This document shows, in pieces, positions 51,301 through 64,000 of a stretch of 64,000 bases of DNA. The DNA comes from Polytrichum commune (taxonomy: Eukaryota; Streptophyta; Polytrichopsida; Polytrichales; Polytrichaceae). Numbering within the stretch: position 1 is the first letter of the stretch; every line of letters starts with the position of its first letter. Under the pieces are notes generated by a model. That model had not been told where the DNA came from, made no database searches, and saw only the letters and a program-made list of their open reading frames with translations. The stretch covers positions 41,059,554 to 41,123,553 of the forward strand of contig OX485803.1 in NCBI GenBank assembly GCA_950295325.1, given 5' to 3'. Position numbers and translations under genes: made by a program.

Positions 51301-54300
51301 TGGGGCAGATGTGGGGCAGCTCATAGCTGGTTTGTATAGACTAGTTTGGTTGTTTTAATATGCTCAAATTATTTCTCTAGTTGGTAAGCTTGATTTGACA
51401 TGTGTACTTATGTGGGTGTAGATAATAGATTGCTGTACGCTGGTACTTACTCTGGTCTCCTGCATTTATTTTTGTCACAGGTTGTATTGGAGTTGGAGAT
51501 ATTGTATTTTTGACATATCTTCTGAATCCATTCACGATTGCTGTATGTGTGGGAGGCTCCACGTCCTCTATTGAGAATTTGTTGGCAATTTTGGGCCTCT
51601 ATGGGGCCATGACAGGTCTCATTCTCATTCTGATCCCATAAACTTGAGTTCTTTTGCTGATTTTTCTTGATGACATGATGTGTTTTCCCTCTACCTGTTT
51701 GATTTCTGTAGATCAAAGCATCATCCTTCATTTCAAATCATTGATTTATTTACCTGGTTGGGTGGTAGGTAAAGTGCCACTAGCAGCTTTTGGATGGGCC
51801 ATGGCAACACACGTGAGCATGTATCCAGTTTTCCTCCTCATCCCTGTGCGTACAGAGTTTTCAACTTATGTACTTTTTCTGATATTATATTTATACTGAC
51901 TGCTCAATGTCTAGGCAAGGCTTTTTACCATGAATGGAGATCCAGGTTGCATTTTTATGTTTGTTTTTCAAGTATGGTAAAAGTGAATGCAGTGCATTCC
52001 ACTCTTCTGTCCTTGGCAGCAAAGTCACTGGCAGCTGCACTCCTTACTGAAGTTGACTGATGATTGTGAGCGATGCTGATTTTGTGTGTACCCTGTTCTT
52101 ACTATGGCGCGTTTCTCCTCAGATTGCTTACTTACTGGTGAATGGACCAGATTGCCCTCCAAGTAAATTATTCAAGTTCCAACAGGCTAAGCAAATGATT
52201 AATGACAAGGATGTACCATCCGAAGTTGGAGCAAAGCAGCCGCTTGGGCATATCCCCAAAGAAACTCAAGAAATGGTTATGTCTTTGTCAAGAAGGAAGT
52301 GGATGGTACTCATGAAGTTGGCTCTTTGGTCAGCCGTGTCCTGGGTGTGCATCTTAGGGTTATGCCAACTTGCGCTTCAGGGACGATCCAGCATAACCAA
52401 CATGTTACTAGAGTGAGTATAGCTGCTCCTTGCATGTTTTGGTCTTGTGCAATCTCTTAGCTACTGGACAAGTAACCTGGACTTTATAGGAATGCACAGA
52501 GTTCTTGAAGAACATGGTACAGATTTAATCATCAGTTCTGAGCAACATTCAGCCAAAATCATTGCTTTCCTATAAGATATGTGTGATGAATTCAGCATCC
52601 CTCATATCTCCTGATGATTCTGGTCATCTTGCTACCATTCATAATCATAATTCCTATCTCTAGAAATAAAATGTGAGCAGGTGTGTTTGGTAATTACTTT
52701 TGTATTTGAGTTTTGTACCTCATAAATTAGCTAGGTAGGATGGCAAGACACAGAAGAGATATTGTTGGTGATATTATAGCTTTATGCATCATGTGCGCAT
52801 GCACATACCTGCACACATGGAGCAACCACAATGATTAGCTAAACTTGGACGTTCTCAATGTCTGTTGGGTTACTTTCAAATACTGTGGGGGAGGTTGTCT
52901 CTACATTTACAAATAGACTTGCTCTTGACTGATGCTCTTAAATATGTGCCTTGAGTGCAGGACTTACAAGTATATGCTTACAGTAGAGGATCTGACTCCC
53001 AATCTAGGCATTTTCTGGTGAGTACTCTCTTGTTCCCAGACCAAGTCTCTTTCCTTTGAAGATTTACAATGTTCAGGAAAATCACACCACATGAGTAGTT
53101 ATTTAAAAACCTCTGCAGATAGGCAAGATATGGATCTGGATAGATTTTGAGTCGCAGGACTTTGACATTCAGCATGCCTCTAAAGCAGGATCACGTGGAA
53201 CCTGTAGTATAGTTGCAAAATATGCCCTTTTACTCTTTGTAGACTTACTTGGACTTGTTTACTCCTACAAGACATTGCTCAGAGGAAATATGGGTAATGT
53301 GCATAGTAATCAAACCTAAATCCTTATGAAAGTAAGGTGCACCCTGGGAGAGAATCTAATCAGGTGAGTTGTTGGTTAGGGCTGCAGGTATTTCTTCACA
53401 GAAGTTTTTGACTTCTTCCGAACCTTCTTTTTGATGGTCTTTCATGCAAACATTATCTTTATGGTTCCTCCCCTCACAATACGACTCCACCATCGGCCCA
53501 TGTTTCTTGCATTCATCTTGACAGCAATCTGCTCTATGCTCAAGTCGTATCCAACTGTAAGTAAATTATCTGGAATCACAATCACCACATATCTACAAGA
53601 AACCGGTTTGTCAATGTAACTTCTGGTGGGATGTCATGATTCATTGTGCTTCTGTGAGCCTTTGAAGTGGTGATGGTTTCTTCAGATTTATAGTAGTTGA
53701 GTATGAGATGGAACATATTACAACAAAACAAATGGTCTGAGTTCTAATAAACTGTCAGCATCTAGACCAGTTTGTAAAATGGAAAGATTTGTTTCCTGTT
53801 CACTCCTCATCCATCTCGACTTCTTTGACTATGATATGATCATAGGTTGGTGATGCAGCACTGTATATGGGGATGATGGCGCTGTGTATACGTGAATTAT
53901 CTGGTCAGTATAATGCTCTACTTAGCCAGCTTTGTCTTTGGTGATTTGAACAATCCTGTATTCATTTCTGGTGATGCTTCTGTCAGCACATTGAGGGTGG
54001 TCTTTGGGTTCTTATTTGCACTAAAAATGTCAATAGTTGTGCATGCGAATCATCAGACTTTGTTCCTTTTTCATATTGGAATCATGGTTTCCTTCTGCAG
54101 ATCTGCAGTACTCCTATCTCTTGCTGAATGGATACATACTAATCAGTGTCCTTGGGCCAGTCATGTACAACTTATGGATTTCTAGGGTATGCAACCTCAC
54201 ACTGTGCACTTTCTGTTATGCATCTCATGCTAAAGACATATCACCAGAATCTTAGCTGTGATTCCTTTTCCACCTTTTTAATATTTCAATTATGAAAGAG

Positions 54301-54683
54301 AGTTAATTTCGTACATGCTGTTGGTGAGCAGGGAACAGGAAATGCAAACTTCTACTTTGCTATAAACCTTGTATATGCCACTTTGCAGGTTTGTGTAATC
54401 TACTTTCCTCCCTGTTAAAGTGTATATTTTTAGTTTCTATCAATTGCAAGGGTGTGGCTGCTGCTCAAAGGCCATGCAATGTCACTTGTTTCATCAGGTG
54501 TAGTAGCATGTGCATGTTGAGGTATTCTAAGCCCTGGGCCTGTCAAGTAATGAGTATCAAGTAAATGGGTTATTGTGCTCCTTGCAGACTGTCCTCATTG
54601 TGGAGAGTGTGAGCACTGTCATAAGATATGACAGCAACCTAAAGAAGCAAGTCAAATGCTACAACAGTAAGAAAGCTTTATAG
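48387..54683 (+). CDS. PIGU: GPI transamidase subunit PIG-U (CDC91 family), 13 exons
   Basis: Plus-strand exons: 48387-48528, 49789-49836, 50164-50224, 51010-51149, 51481-51615, 51769-51845, 52123-52412, 52961-53017, 53388-53556, 53846-53903, 54101-54186, 54332-54388, 54588-54683. All are GT-AG with agreeing phases, giving 472 codons. PIG-U is a multi-spanning ER membrane subunit of the GPI transamidase that attaches GPI anchors to proteins. Recognition rests on ordered family signatures: LAEGYWLKEYGLSPYAG, YHASPLLL, CLLFVIADCICALLLRSMGK, FLTYLLNPFTIAVCVGGSTS (about 142-160), FGWAMATHVSMYP, LTPNLGIFWYFFTEVFDFFR, SMLKSYPTVGDAALY, LGPVMYNLWISRGTGNANFY (about 407-428). The protein is hydrophobic throughout, with roughly eight to ten membrane segments, and 471 residues is near family length. 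The N-terminal basic start (MKMAGSWIV) fits plant relatives. Confidence 0.95.
48688..49768 (+). repeat. Tandem repeat filling intron 1 of PIG-U (three diverged copies)
   Basis: Copies begin near 48688, 48937 and 49356. Each starts GG(T)TTGC/TATAACATT..TATGGATG, then GTGTA..TC(C/A)GGATGGCT and TTGGATCC(C/T)(A/G)AGTCC(G/A)GAAA, and later AGATAGA(G/A)TTTCAGTT. Copies 2 and 3 also share a second half ending CAAATATTCACCCCTCCA, TTTCAAAGATG and TTTGTTTCAAT(C/T)GTGCAA, which copy 1 lacks. The period is about 415 bases; copy 1 is about 250. Confidence 0.75.
49848..49863. repeat. (TA)n tract
   Basis: A short run of TA units just after the PIG-U exon 2 donor. Confidence 0.8.
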
Positions 54684-57600
54684 GTAGCCCCAGAATATGT
54701 GAATTTCATTGATTACAAGCAGCTGTTTTAATTTTTGAGGCGTCAATTCTTCAGGAGCTCAGAAGTAGAACTCTAGTTCCATGATTCTTTTCTCCTCCCA
54801 GCCGTTTGAAGTGCAATCTTTCGAAGTTGGGGACAGATATTCATCTAGGTAGTCAAGCTTCACTGAACAGATGCTGAGAAAGGCAAGATAGGGAAGAAGT
54901 CTGTGGACTTGCAAGTGCAGCTCTAATTTTGCATTGCAAGAACGGTCGGCAATAGTCGCTGTGCAAAGATTTCATCAAAACAAGGATGAGTGGCCAACTT
55001 ATTAGGGCACCAAGATGTGTGGTACTTGCAAGTCAAAATTGTCCCCTACATGTTCATTTTCAAGAATCTTTTTTATAATAATAATAACAAAATTTCATGT
55101 TTCGTGATATTATCCTACATGAACTCATATGAAAGACTTAAGGGGTTTTAAAGCGTTAGGGTTCCAAGTCAAATCAAAGATGTATATTAAAATGTAATTT
55201 AATATAAATGCTTGCTTTGGAGTGAACATGCAAAAGAAATTTTACAAGGTACAAAAGAAATATGTCCATACAATTGGAACTACAACATCATCATTGTTTT
55301 CATCAAATACTTTTTAAAACATTTGACTGCAAATAAATACATACTAAAAGATCTCGCCATCAAGTAGGTTTTAGAGATGGTAATATTTTTATTACTGTGC
55401 AAACCCTTGGTATATGTTGTTCCTACTTGGATTTACTCCATCTCAAACCTCTATGCACCTCCAATCTTGTTGACAACCAATTTATGTTAAAAACCATAGA
55501 AAGGAGAAGCTATTACATAACGAGCTTCGACTTCCAAAATATTCATAAATCTACAAATGAGTATATAACACAATATTGGGACCAGGGGCCTTCAAATGAG
55601 TACGAGAACAATGTTGGGTGGATGATGATGATAAGAGATCCCAAAGTGAAAGATATAGAATGTGGGAGTTGGCGAATACAAATCGTTTTCATGCTAGGAT
55701 CTAACTAAGTCAAGACAAACACTTAAAGCTTGGCGACCAAGATAGTACAAGCATGGCACTTTCAAGAAATCGAGGATTTTGTTCTATGATTGGCCGATTC
55801 AAATAAAGATGTAAGTGTTTATATGGTGTAGAAGATTGGACTCTCAAGTTAGGGTTTGCCTTAAATTTGTGATTGCAATGTTACACATGCCCATATATGT
55901 TATTCCTCTCAAATACTTCAATAGCTCCAATCTGGTTTTTACGCATGCTCATAAAACATTATACACTGGTCCAAGTGAATACCCAATGATTACCACTTTG
56001 GCAATAATTACCCCTACCAATAAAACCAATTAAATGGTTTACACCATCTAGTCTATTTGTAACCGCAAGAGCATTATGTATTGTTCCAAGTGAAACAAAA
56101 TGAACCCAACAAAACAAACCCAATTTGCATGGCATACCCCAAACCCTTCATCAATTTTGTAAATGGCAAAGAAATCATGCCACATATTATAACACGTGTG
56201 ATCATTCACAAACCAAATGTAGGAAAAAAGCAATGTATATCCAACTTATAGTTTATGTACCTCTCTTGTGAAACCCTTCAACTGTTCATCATCTACATAG
56301 TGCTTGTCATCACATAGCCTACAAGGGAGATTCTATAATCTATGATGTTATTCTTGCACCATTGTGTGATGCACTTCTTCCTCCTCTCTGTTTTGCCATT
56401 AGAGCCCATTCACACTCCCTTGTTGATGACAATGCACCAATTCGGAAGGTAGTTGAGCGCTCTCACATTAGTAAGTAAGTTTGTCATGTGATGTAAGGCT
56501 ACCAAGTGTTACTTATTGCATATGCCACAATTTGTTTTTAATTTTTTTAATTTTGTCACTTAATTGTTAGATTTTGTGTATCCAAAATGTTGATGTCCAT
56601 CAAATCTCCCCTTAGGGCGGTTTAGCTACATATATTGAAAGTGCAACCAAGGTTATGGTGGTGATATCTACACCTAGACCTAAAAGCAAGTCTAGACGTT
56701 TGAGTAGCCATCCATAGATGATATAGTAATTGAGTGTAATGATGTGGAGGGATGCTATGAGGACAGTAAGGGAATGAAAGAGGATATGGATAGTCATGAT
56801 GCTTCAACACAAGATTCTACTTATAGTGATTGTAGAGCAACCATTATTTTAATTTATGTGTGGTGTTTAGGTTTTTAATTTCATAATAACCACGATTGGT
56901 GGACATAATCTTAAATGTGGTATTCCACCATTTGTCTCAATCCTTGGATATGACACAATTTGTTCCTCATTATATTGTGTGCAATAAGAGTTCTTAGTTT
57001 TAAATTCCTACATGTAAGGGGGATTTGGGCTCATTAATTTTTATGTGCATTCCCAAAATATCTTGGTCATCCATAGGTATATGATACAAGTGCCCCTATA
57101 TCCATGTTTTTTCACGTCGCTACTCACATGATAGCATTCCCACACAAAAAGTATGTTTAGAGTCATCACAACTATTGCTAGTGCTAGGTTTGATTTGAAC
57201 AAAATTTTAAAATCATCTTAAGTGTTGAAATTTTAGGCCATATTTGTTGCATGCCTTGAGATTCCTCATTTGTGTGTTGTGTGCATGTCTCAACAACTTT
57301 AACTCTATTGTCACACCAGTCTAGGGTTTAGGACGATTTTGTGCTCTAGTTTGCTCTGTTGGATTTGTTTGCTTTTGGCCCTTCAAGCACTAAGCTTAGT
57401 ATAGGCCATTACAACATATAGTACACGCCATTTTTGACAAGCTTTACACAATTGTTTTAGCTAGAAAGGAGCTCTCTTTAGGGATTATGCATGACCCTTT
57501 CCTTCATCATATCTCCTCCTCTTCTTCATTTTATCTCCTCATATGCACTTTATCTTTCCTCTTTCCATCCCTACATCTCTACCTATTATGTCACAACTAT

Positions 57601-58600
57601 TACAAATATGAAGAACATGTTTAGATCAACCTTAATGTTGAGATCTAAAATTTGAAATGTACGTGTATAGAACATGCCCAAAATGATGGTTGAAACTTTA
57701 ATGGTTGAGCACTTTGGAGTTCATCACAAAGGACATAAACCATCTCCAACTTTAGGTCGTAAATGGAATAATACATAACAACGTAATAGTATAATGTGCC
57801 ACATCATAAAAGTAAATAATGTCATAACATATTAACTAGGCATTGTAGTCCGTTCAATCTCTAGGAATAATTCCAAACTGCTATGCCTTGACTTTAGAAG
57901 AAAATTGCATGATGCAAGATTTTGCTTCAATTTGAGTGTGAACCTCAAGTGGTTGGTCAAGAGGTGGGAGTAGGTTTTACTAGGATTACAAAGAGAACAT
58001 GCTTCATAAACGTGGTGATGTTATGCAATTATCATGACATTGAGTAGCAAAAGTTAATATGTTATGTGAACATCTTATCATGTGAAAGATATGCGGGTGT
58101 TATTCAGTCAATTTTCTTAATAAGACACCTATATATCATCACTATGTGGTTTGTGAAGGATCAAGGAACAAACACCATAAAGATACATGTTTTAAAGAGA
58201 TTGGACCAAGTCTTCAAATGTTATCAACTACTGCAAACTCAATAGTCACCACAATCAAAAAAACCTTTACATTTCGATTCAAAAATCAACACACATGCAC
58301 TTCCAATAACCAAAACTAAATCAGAGTAGGTCCGATTTTTGTTGACGCTCAATCGTAGATTTGCTCGTGCGGCAGACGTTTCGTATTGAGAATCTAATCG
58401 CTATGAGTTGGAGAGCATGAAAAATGAACCGAATAACACCCACAAACCTTATATATGCAATAGAGTGCGACTCCGAAATGAAGTTTGATAAGTCCGATTA
58501 AACATGTTGTCACTCTTTAATACATGCGTCTTCCCATCGAAGCCTGAAATAGCTGCGCAAGTACACGAGCTCACGTCCTTCAACTCTTTGAACAAGCCGG
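54684..58600. other. AT-rich intergenic region between PIG-U and METTL13
   Basis: The first few hundred bases probably hold the PIG-U 3' UTR. A 103-codon plus-strand frame at 55397-55708 (core YWDQGPSNEYENNVGWMMMI) and a 72-codon frame at 55815-56033 share a short repeated segment (ATATGTT(G/A)TTCCT...CCTCCAATCT) and may be mobile-element remnants. The rest shows no coding character. Confidence 0.45.
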
Positions 58601-58615
58601 CGGCGCGAGATCAAG

Positions 58616-58807
58616 AGAAGAGAAACAGAGATTGATAGAAGAGAGAGAGAGAGATTGAGAGAAGAGAAGAGAAGGGAAGAGCAGAGAAAGAGAGATTGGT
58701 AGAAGAAACAGAGATTGAGAGAAGAAAGGGAGATTGAGAGAAGATATTGAGAGATTGAGAGATTGAGCGGGAGTTGGCGGGGCAGGAGGATTGATTGAGG
58801 AGCTTGG
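58616..58807 (+). promoter_or_regulatory. GA-rich leader of the METTL13 gene
   Basis: About 140 bases of almost pure purine (GAGAGATTGAGAGAAG-type repeats) precede the start codon at 58808. GA-rich leaders are common in plants and can act as promoter-proximal or translational elements. The antisense strand is open over 236 codons only because of this composition and the GC-rich first exon. Confidence 0.5.
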
Positions 58808-61800
58808 ATGGCGTCGGGCTCGGTGCCTCTGCCGGCTACCTTGACCGATTTTCGGCAGGAGGAGTACTGGGACCAATTCTTCAAGGCCAGCCAGGGGCGC
58901 CCTTTCGAGTGGTACAGCTCGGGGGCCACGCTACCGCACCTCCTCCGCCACTCGTTCGGCCTGCGCCCCGACCGGCAGCCGCCCGTGGAGATTCTTGTGC
59001 CCGGCTGCGGCAATTCCTCCCTCTCCGCGCTCCTGTACGACTCCGGATTCACTAAGATCACCAATGTGGACTTCAACCGCCGCGTCATCACCGAGATGCT
59101 GCGCTCGAATGTGCGCGCTCGCCCCTCCATGCGATGGCTGGTCATGGACATCACCAAAATGCAGGTGCGTTTTAATTCTCTCATTCTTCGATTCTGTTTT
59201 GGTCGCTGGAGCTCATTCATTGGTGATACTAATTTGTGTCATCACTCTCAGGGTTTAAGGTGACTCTTCATGATGCGGGGTTCATGTAGATTGTAGGGTT
59301 TAGAGACGTGACAGAAGACCACATCATCAGCTGTTATGTCTGCCGCCTTTGGAAAATGTTTTTTGGTCGCGGGAGCTCATTTTATTGATGCTAATTCGTG
59401 TCATCAGTGCCAGGGTTTAAGATGATTTTTAATGCTCGGGGCTGAAGTAGATGACAAGGTTTTAAGATGTGATAGAAGACCACATTATCAGCTTCTGAAT
59501 CAAAATGGCGACGAGGTGGTGGAAATTCATGTATTTGTGACTGTTCCAGAAGTTTTTTGGTCGCGGGAGCTCATTCATTGATGCTGATTCGTGTCATCAA
59601 TCCCAGGGTTTAAGCTGATTCTTGATGTGGCGGTTCATGTAGATGTAGATGTAGACCACATCATCAGCTCTTGAATAGAGATGGCGACGAGGTGGTGGAA
59701 ATTTATGTCTTTGTGACTGTTCCAGTAGTGCTTTGCGGGAGCTTATTTAATGCTGTTTCGTACCATGACTCTTAGGATTTAAGGCGATTCTCAATGCGAG
59801 GGTTCATGTAGAAAATATAGGGTTAGAGAATTGGCAGAAGACCACATCATCAACTCTTAAATCGAGATGGCGACAAGGTAGTGGAAATTTATGTTGTTCT
59901 GCTTCTGTTCCAGTTGTACTTATCCCGGGTTGCCCTCATAAATTAGGCTAGATGAGTAGTCTCCATTAGACACTGCTCCAACCTAGCATACTCTTTTTTT
60001 CACTGTCTAGAATTTTGAGATCGAGTGGCGAGCACCTGGAGTAGGTGAAACACAGCTTGTAAGGTTGTTTGCGTAGGACCTAATTGCTATGTCTATTCGG
60101 GTCTGTATTCTTTGTGGTTTGATTATTAAGCATAAGACTTCTTCAGGGGATATGATGCGCTTTTTCTTCAATGGACGCTATGACTTGTTTCTTATGCAAC
60201 TCATTCCATCTTAGTTCAGCAGCATTGCTCGGCCTTTATATGAAATCGAAGAAACTGAGCTGCTGCGTGGCTTAGTTTCTGTGGTGAGCGGTAACATGCT
60301 TTCACCCTTACAAAGCTCAGGGATTCGAGTATAGTCTCGATGTCTATTGTCTACACCTTTGACAATCGCTTGAAATCATTATAATAAAAAATGAAAGTTC
60401 ACCACCACTGATTGCAAGGTGTCTGGAGTTGTAGGTGTAAGGAGTGTTTTTTTTTTTGGGGGGGGGGGGGGGGGGAGGGGGAGGGGGATACTGAGTGCTG
60501 TGGCTTACTTCTATGATGTGGATAGACTGTGTTCAAGGGAATTGCGGTACCTATTCTCTACTTAATATATTTTAGGCAGGCAAGGGTGGGTGAAAGGATT
60601 TGCATATATATTGCATGTGATGTTCCACTTGACAAATATCTGCTTGGTTCAGTTTGCAGACAGCTCATTCGATGTTGTACTTGACAAGGGCAGTTTGGAT
60701 GCCCTCACAGGGGAGCCAGAGGAGCCCCAAATCGCAGCGCAGGGTCTTCTTTCTGAGGTTTGTGGCGGTCTTGTGTATTCTAACACCTTACTAGGAACTA
60801 AGCTTGCCTTTTGTAAGTTGGGTATAGCAACATCATTTGGTTATAAATTACCAGAAACCTGAGTTATATTTTGAGCTCAAAAACTAGTTTTTAAGGCCAC
60901 TACCGGTGTCCAGACCAGTGTTAATCTGGTATCATTGTTTCATGATGCCACTTGGGCATATATAATGGGGATTTTACATTATATGATACTGGTAGGGTAT
61001 GGGTATATGAGGATATATTCGATTCTGATACCATTCGGGTCTATATACTGTGCAAGAACCTTCATACCTAGATAATTTACCTTAGTATCAATATAGTATT
61101 ATGATAGAAATGACCCATTATATGATTTGGGTATACAAAGATTCTCTCATCTTTGACAATATGACTTGGGGTATACAATGTTTGACTGGTATGACAATTT
61201 TAATATCAGGTGGGTAGGTTCTTTGATACCATCAATGATATTGTGTATTGATACCATGCATTCACCTATATACCAGTACAACATTGGTCCAAACTGGACT
61301 TGAAGATTGAATAGGGGCGATTGCTACTGTATAGTTCTAATGAGTTGTAACTTGCAATTTGGTGTCTTACTTGGGGATATCTTGTGGCAGGTAAAGCGAG
61401 TACTGAGAAAGGGAGGCAGATATGTGTGTATTACTCTTGCTCAAAAGCATGTGATTGGTATGTCCATACCCTCCACCTTGAAGGGTGTGCCCTCTGTTAG
61501 TGCCTGTAATCTGCATATGTGTTCTTCCAAGCGCATAAAAGTGTTAGGTGGAAAGCCTTTGTCTCACTGTAACCTCAAGTTTTCCAATAATGATGGTGAG
61601 TGACTTCCTTTGTTTTTGTTGTAGAATGCTGATTGTTTCCATCGGGCATGTCACGGACGACAGAATTACTGCTAGTAAATTTTAGGAGTGGATGGGAGGT
61701 CACGCTGCATCACATTCAAGAGGATCCAAATGAGGCAACCGCAGAATTACAGCCACTGCTCGTGGTTGCCATGAAGAATGACTCTCCTGAGGTTCTGCTG

Positions 61801-63402
61801 GTGAAGTCCTCAGTTCCGATCCACAACCCAGCAGCTGCAAATGCAGAACAGGTGACCCTTGTTTTACTACCGTACTCAACTCTATTGCAGTTAATCTGTT
61901 ATTTTAAACTTGGACAAGTCAGTGATAAGAGGAATTTCTGGATGTTGACCTGTTGCCCCTGCAGAATTGGGGTTGAGAGTTGATGTTGTTGATTTATCTA
62001 TAATGGAAATCCATAAATCTATAATCCACCAGAAATACACTTGGTAGGTCAAATTTAGTTTTTATAGATGATGAGGTTCTACATGAGTGCAATAAGTTGA
62101 TGTTAGTTTGCTGCTCATTGTTTTCCTACCTGAATAGAGGTATCTACTCATTGGATTGCTTTCTCATTACTGCAAAGATGTTTGAAAAAAATTCTTGAAC
62201 TCGCAGCTTCAATTAGATGTGAGCTAAGTTTATTTCACTGAGCTGATACATATGTCCTGCTGTTTGAACCAGCCGGAATGATGAAGTATGTCTATTTTAT
62301 CAGCTCACTGAGACATTCCATTTGCAGATGGGATGCGTGATACGTGTAATTGAAGAGGAGAACAAATTGCGCACTCGATCTGCAATTGCTGGTGGGAATT
62401 TTAGTGATGAGGCAGTGGAGGAGACTTCTGAGGAAATTGATTCGTTGTTGCTATCTGAGTTTGAGCAGTTGGATCCTGGTAAAGTAAGGTCGGTGGTTCT
62501 TGGAGGACACTACCCAGCAGTAGTCTTAGATGCCAAGCCCAACTCTGGACATCACACCTACGAAGCAGCTATATTTTTAGTCCCAAGGGTAAGATGGCGT
62601 TTCTTTAACTTGTCAAGTGTTTCCAAATCTCTTTAGTAAATCCCTTAGTATAAGTTTTTTCTTCTTTATTGCTTTCTCTTAATTTCTGTGCTTTCCATGG
62701 CATTCCTTTTTGTGCTTGTCTTCAGGGGTAGAGAGACTTCTGCTCTGCACTCCTTGTGCTGGATGTGGGCTGTGTACATTGTTGGGGTGAGAGTCCCCTG
62801 CATTAAATGAAAATGTATTTCTTCTGGTGCAGGGCCGTGCACATGAATGGCTATTTTCTACAGAGGAAGGGCAATGGAAGATTGTGGAGAGTGCACAAGC
62901 CCTTCGGCTTATTCTGGTGGGATGACATGACCACTTCAGCCATGTCTGGTTTTTGTTTTTGAGTATATTATCAGTATTGCTAGCTGATTCTCATTTTCTT
63001 ATAATGCAACTCAGTTGAGTAGTGGATTTGTTGATACAGATACTTGTTGATTTGAGTATACACTCTAACAGTGCTTTATATATCTGTAAATAACCCTAGA
63101 TTCCCATTGGATTTATTCATGCTTATGGGTTCAAGTATTATCATGAATGACAGCATTCAGATCTCCATAACTCCTCATTTCTTACAAGGTCAGAAGCAAT
63201 AGGATTTATGGGTTTTTGATGTATGGGGATTTTGCCTAGTACATTGGTCACATTTGTGAGGAATATATTCAGATCTGACAGTGGACCCAGCATCTCCTGT
63301 GCTTGGGAGTCATTATCACTGCTCTGACTGTACTAATGCTCTGTGCACATGCAGGTGATGCTCGATACGCAACAATACCCAGGAAGCCTGTCTGCTGTTC
63401 AG
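58808..63402 (+). CDS. METTL13: eEF1A lysine/N-terminal methyltransferase, METTL13-like (partial, runs off the right edge)
   Basis: Exons 58808-59164, 60653-60757, 61391-61457, 61664-61851, 62328-62588, 62833-62916 and 63355-63402 join in phase (370 codons) and end at a GT donor; the rest lies beyond the window. In animals METTL13 methylates eEF1A at its N-terminus and at a lysine, using two SAM-dependent domains. Here the N-terminal seven-beta-strand methyltransferase is complete: FRQEEYWDQFF (15-25), SAM motif I EILVPGCGNS (61-70), acidic D88, FADSSFDVVLDKGSLDAL (120-137), LLSEVKRVLRKGGRYVCITL. The linker to the second domain includes EQLDPGKVRSVVLGGHYPAV and HEWLFSTEEGQWKIVESAQA. METTL13 proteins usually exceed 700 residues, so about half is visible. 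Cytosolic. The start ATG follows a GA-rich leader and fits the family. Confidence 0.93.
59201..59920 (+). repeat. Tandem repeat in intron 1 of METTL13 (four copies of about 180 bp)
   Basis: Copies start near 59201, 59365, 59559 and 59735, each with GGTCGCGGGAGCTCATT, then GTGTCATCA..CAGGGTTTAAG, GTTCATGTAGA, AGAAGACCACATCATCAGCT and (copies 2-4) ATGGCGACGAGGTGGTGGAA. The array begins 37 bases after the exon 1 donor and lies wholly in the intron. Confidence 0.8.
60448..60490. repeat. T-run followed by long G-run
   Basis: About ten Ts are followed by about eighteen Gs and then GGGGGA repeats, in METTL13 intron 1. It could form a G-quadruplex; the run length may be imprecise. Confidence 0.9.
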
Positions 63403-64000
63403 GTACATACCTTCATATTTGTCAACGCATGTGCATCAATCCATAATTTTAATTCATTCTAAATTACCATACCAATCCCTCAGACATTGTATTTAGGTAT
63501 GTGGTGCTACTGTGGGCACTTTCAACTCCTCAGGCATTTATGGCCGTTGGATTGGGTCAGGAACTATCTCATTCAGTTAGCAATTGCGAATCACTAAGGT
63601 TGTTGTTTCAAGTTTCATCAGAATTGGCATTGAGAAACAAAAGTTTGAAGAGGTCAAAGTGTAAATTCTCTTCCTCTTTAAGAGATTACATAGGCCTCCC
63701 AAGTCAGTGAACTGCTGAACTTAGAATTTGTGTATATATTGAGCATGGAGGCCAATCATATCCTGACATGTGTCTTGTTGGTGTCCATCCTTAACTCCAA
63801 GCCTTGCCATATACCAGTCAAATGTAGGTGTCCCCGATTATTAAGAGTGACCTCATAAGATCCACATAGCTTGGACTTGCAACTTGCTGGTCCCATTGAT
63901 CAGCATAGTAGTCCTAGGGAATAGATGCTTGTAATCTAGCCTGTGGTTCATGTGTCAGTGGTTCCCTATTTTCTCAGTTAGCTGTGTGTAACTTGCACTG
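63403..64000 (+). other. METTL13 intron continuing past the window
   Basis: After the GTACAT donor at 63403 no further METTL13-like exon is seen up to the edge. A 69-codon plus-strand frame (63501-63710) has no family resemblance and no matching splice signals. Confidence 0.5.

Noticed and set aside
58510-59220. 236-codon minus-strand ORF
   Set aside because: Antisense to the purine-rich leader and GC-rich first exon of METTL13; a low-complexity Ser/Leu translation is expected from a GA tract.

Overview
This is a nuclear window from a land plant. The genes are split by GT-AG introns, the intergenic DNA is AT-rich and full of short inverted-repeat elements, and the proteins are typically plant or eukaryotic. 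One gene reconstructed here resembles flagellar proteins, so I lean towards a plant with swimming sperm (bryophyte, lycophyte, fern, or cycad/ginkgo type). That placement is inference. There are no operons and I found no convincing tRNA, rRNA or CRISPR.

Layout: (1) 3148-12089, minus strand: a 14-exon gene for an NT-C2/long coiled-coil protein of about 1257 residues; every exon junction keeps frame. (2) 12.1-19 kb: its upstream flank, a very GC-rich island at 13.19-13.38 kb, then AT-rich DNA with several small terminal-inverted-repeat (TIR) elements. (3) 19064-30954, minus strand: a gene invisible as a long ORF, made of six short in-phase exons (254 residues) spread over 11.9 kb of transposon-rich introns. 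It resembles the ciliary CFAP96/C4orf47 family. (4) 31-37.8 kb: repeat-rich DNA, then an isolated minus-strand coding-like terminal exon at 37847-38014. (5) 39263-43852 (leader to about 45950), minus strand: a four-coding-exon RS-domain nuclear protein of 875 residues. (6) 48387-54683, plus strand: complete 13-exon PIG-U, the GPI transamidase subunit (471 residues). (7) 54.7-58.6 kb: AT-rich intergenic DNA. (8) 58808 to beyond the right edge, plus strand: METTL13-like methyltransferase; seven exons (370 residues) are visible.

The genes act independently: GPI-anchor attachment in the ER (PIG-U), eEF1A methylation (METTL13), pre-mRNA processing (RS protein), probable scaffold or trafficking role (NT-C2 coiled coil) and probable axoneme or basal-body role (CFAP96-like).

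Most notable: the hidden six-exon gene; tandem repeats grown inside the first introns of both PIG-U and METTL13; a 130-bp fold-back element beside a perfect 24-bp TIR element inside the hidden gene's first intron; and a predicted upstream ORF whose stop overlaps the start codon of the RS-protein gene. All exon models were built by eye from splice signals, phase and protein character, with no alignment or transcript data.
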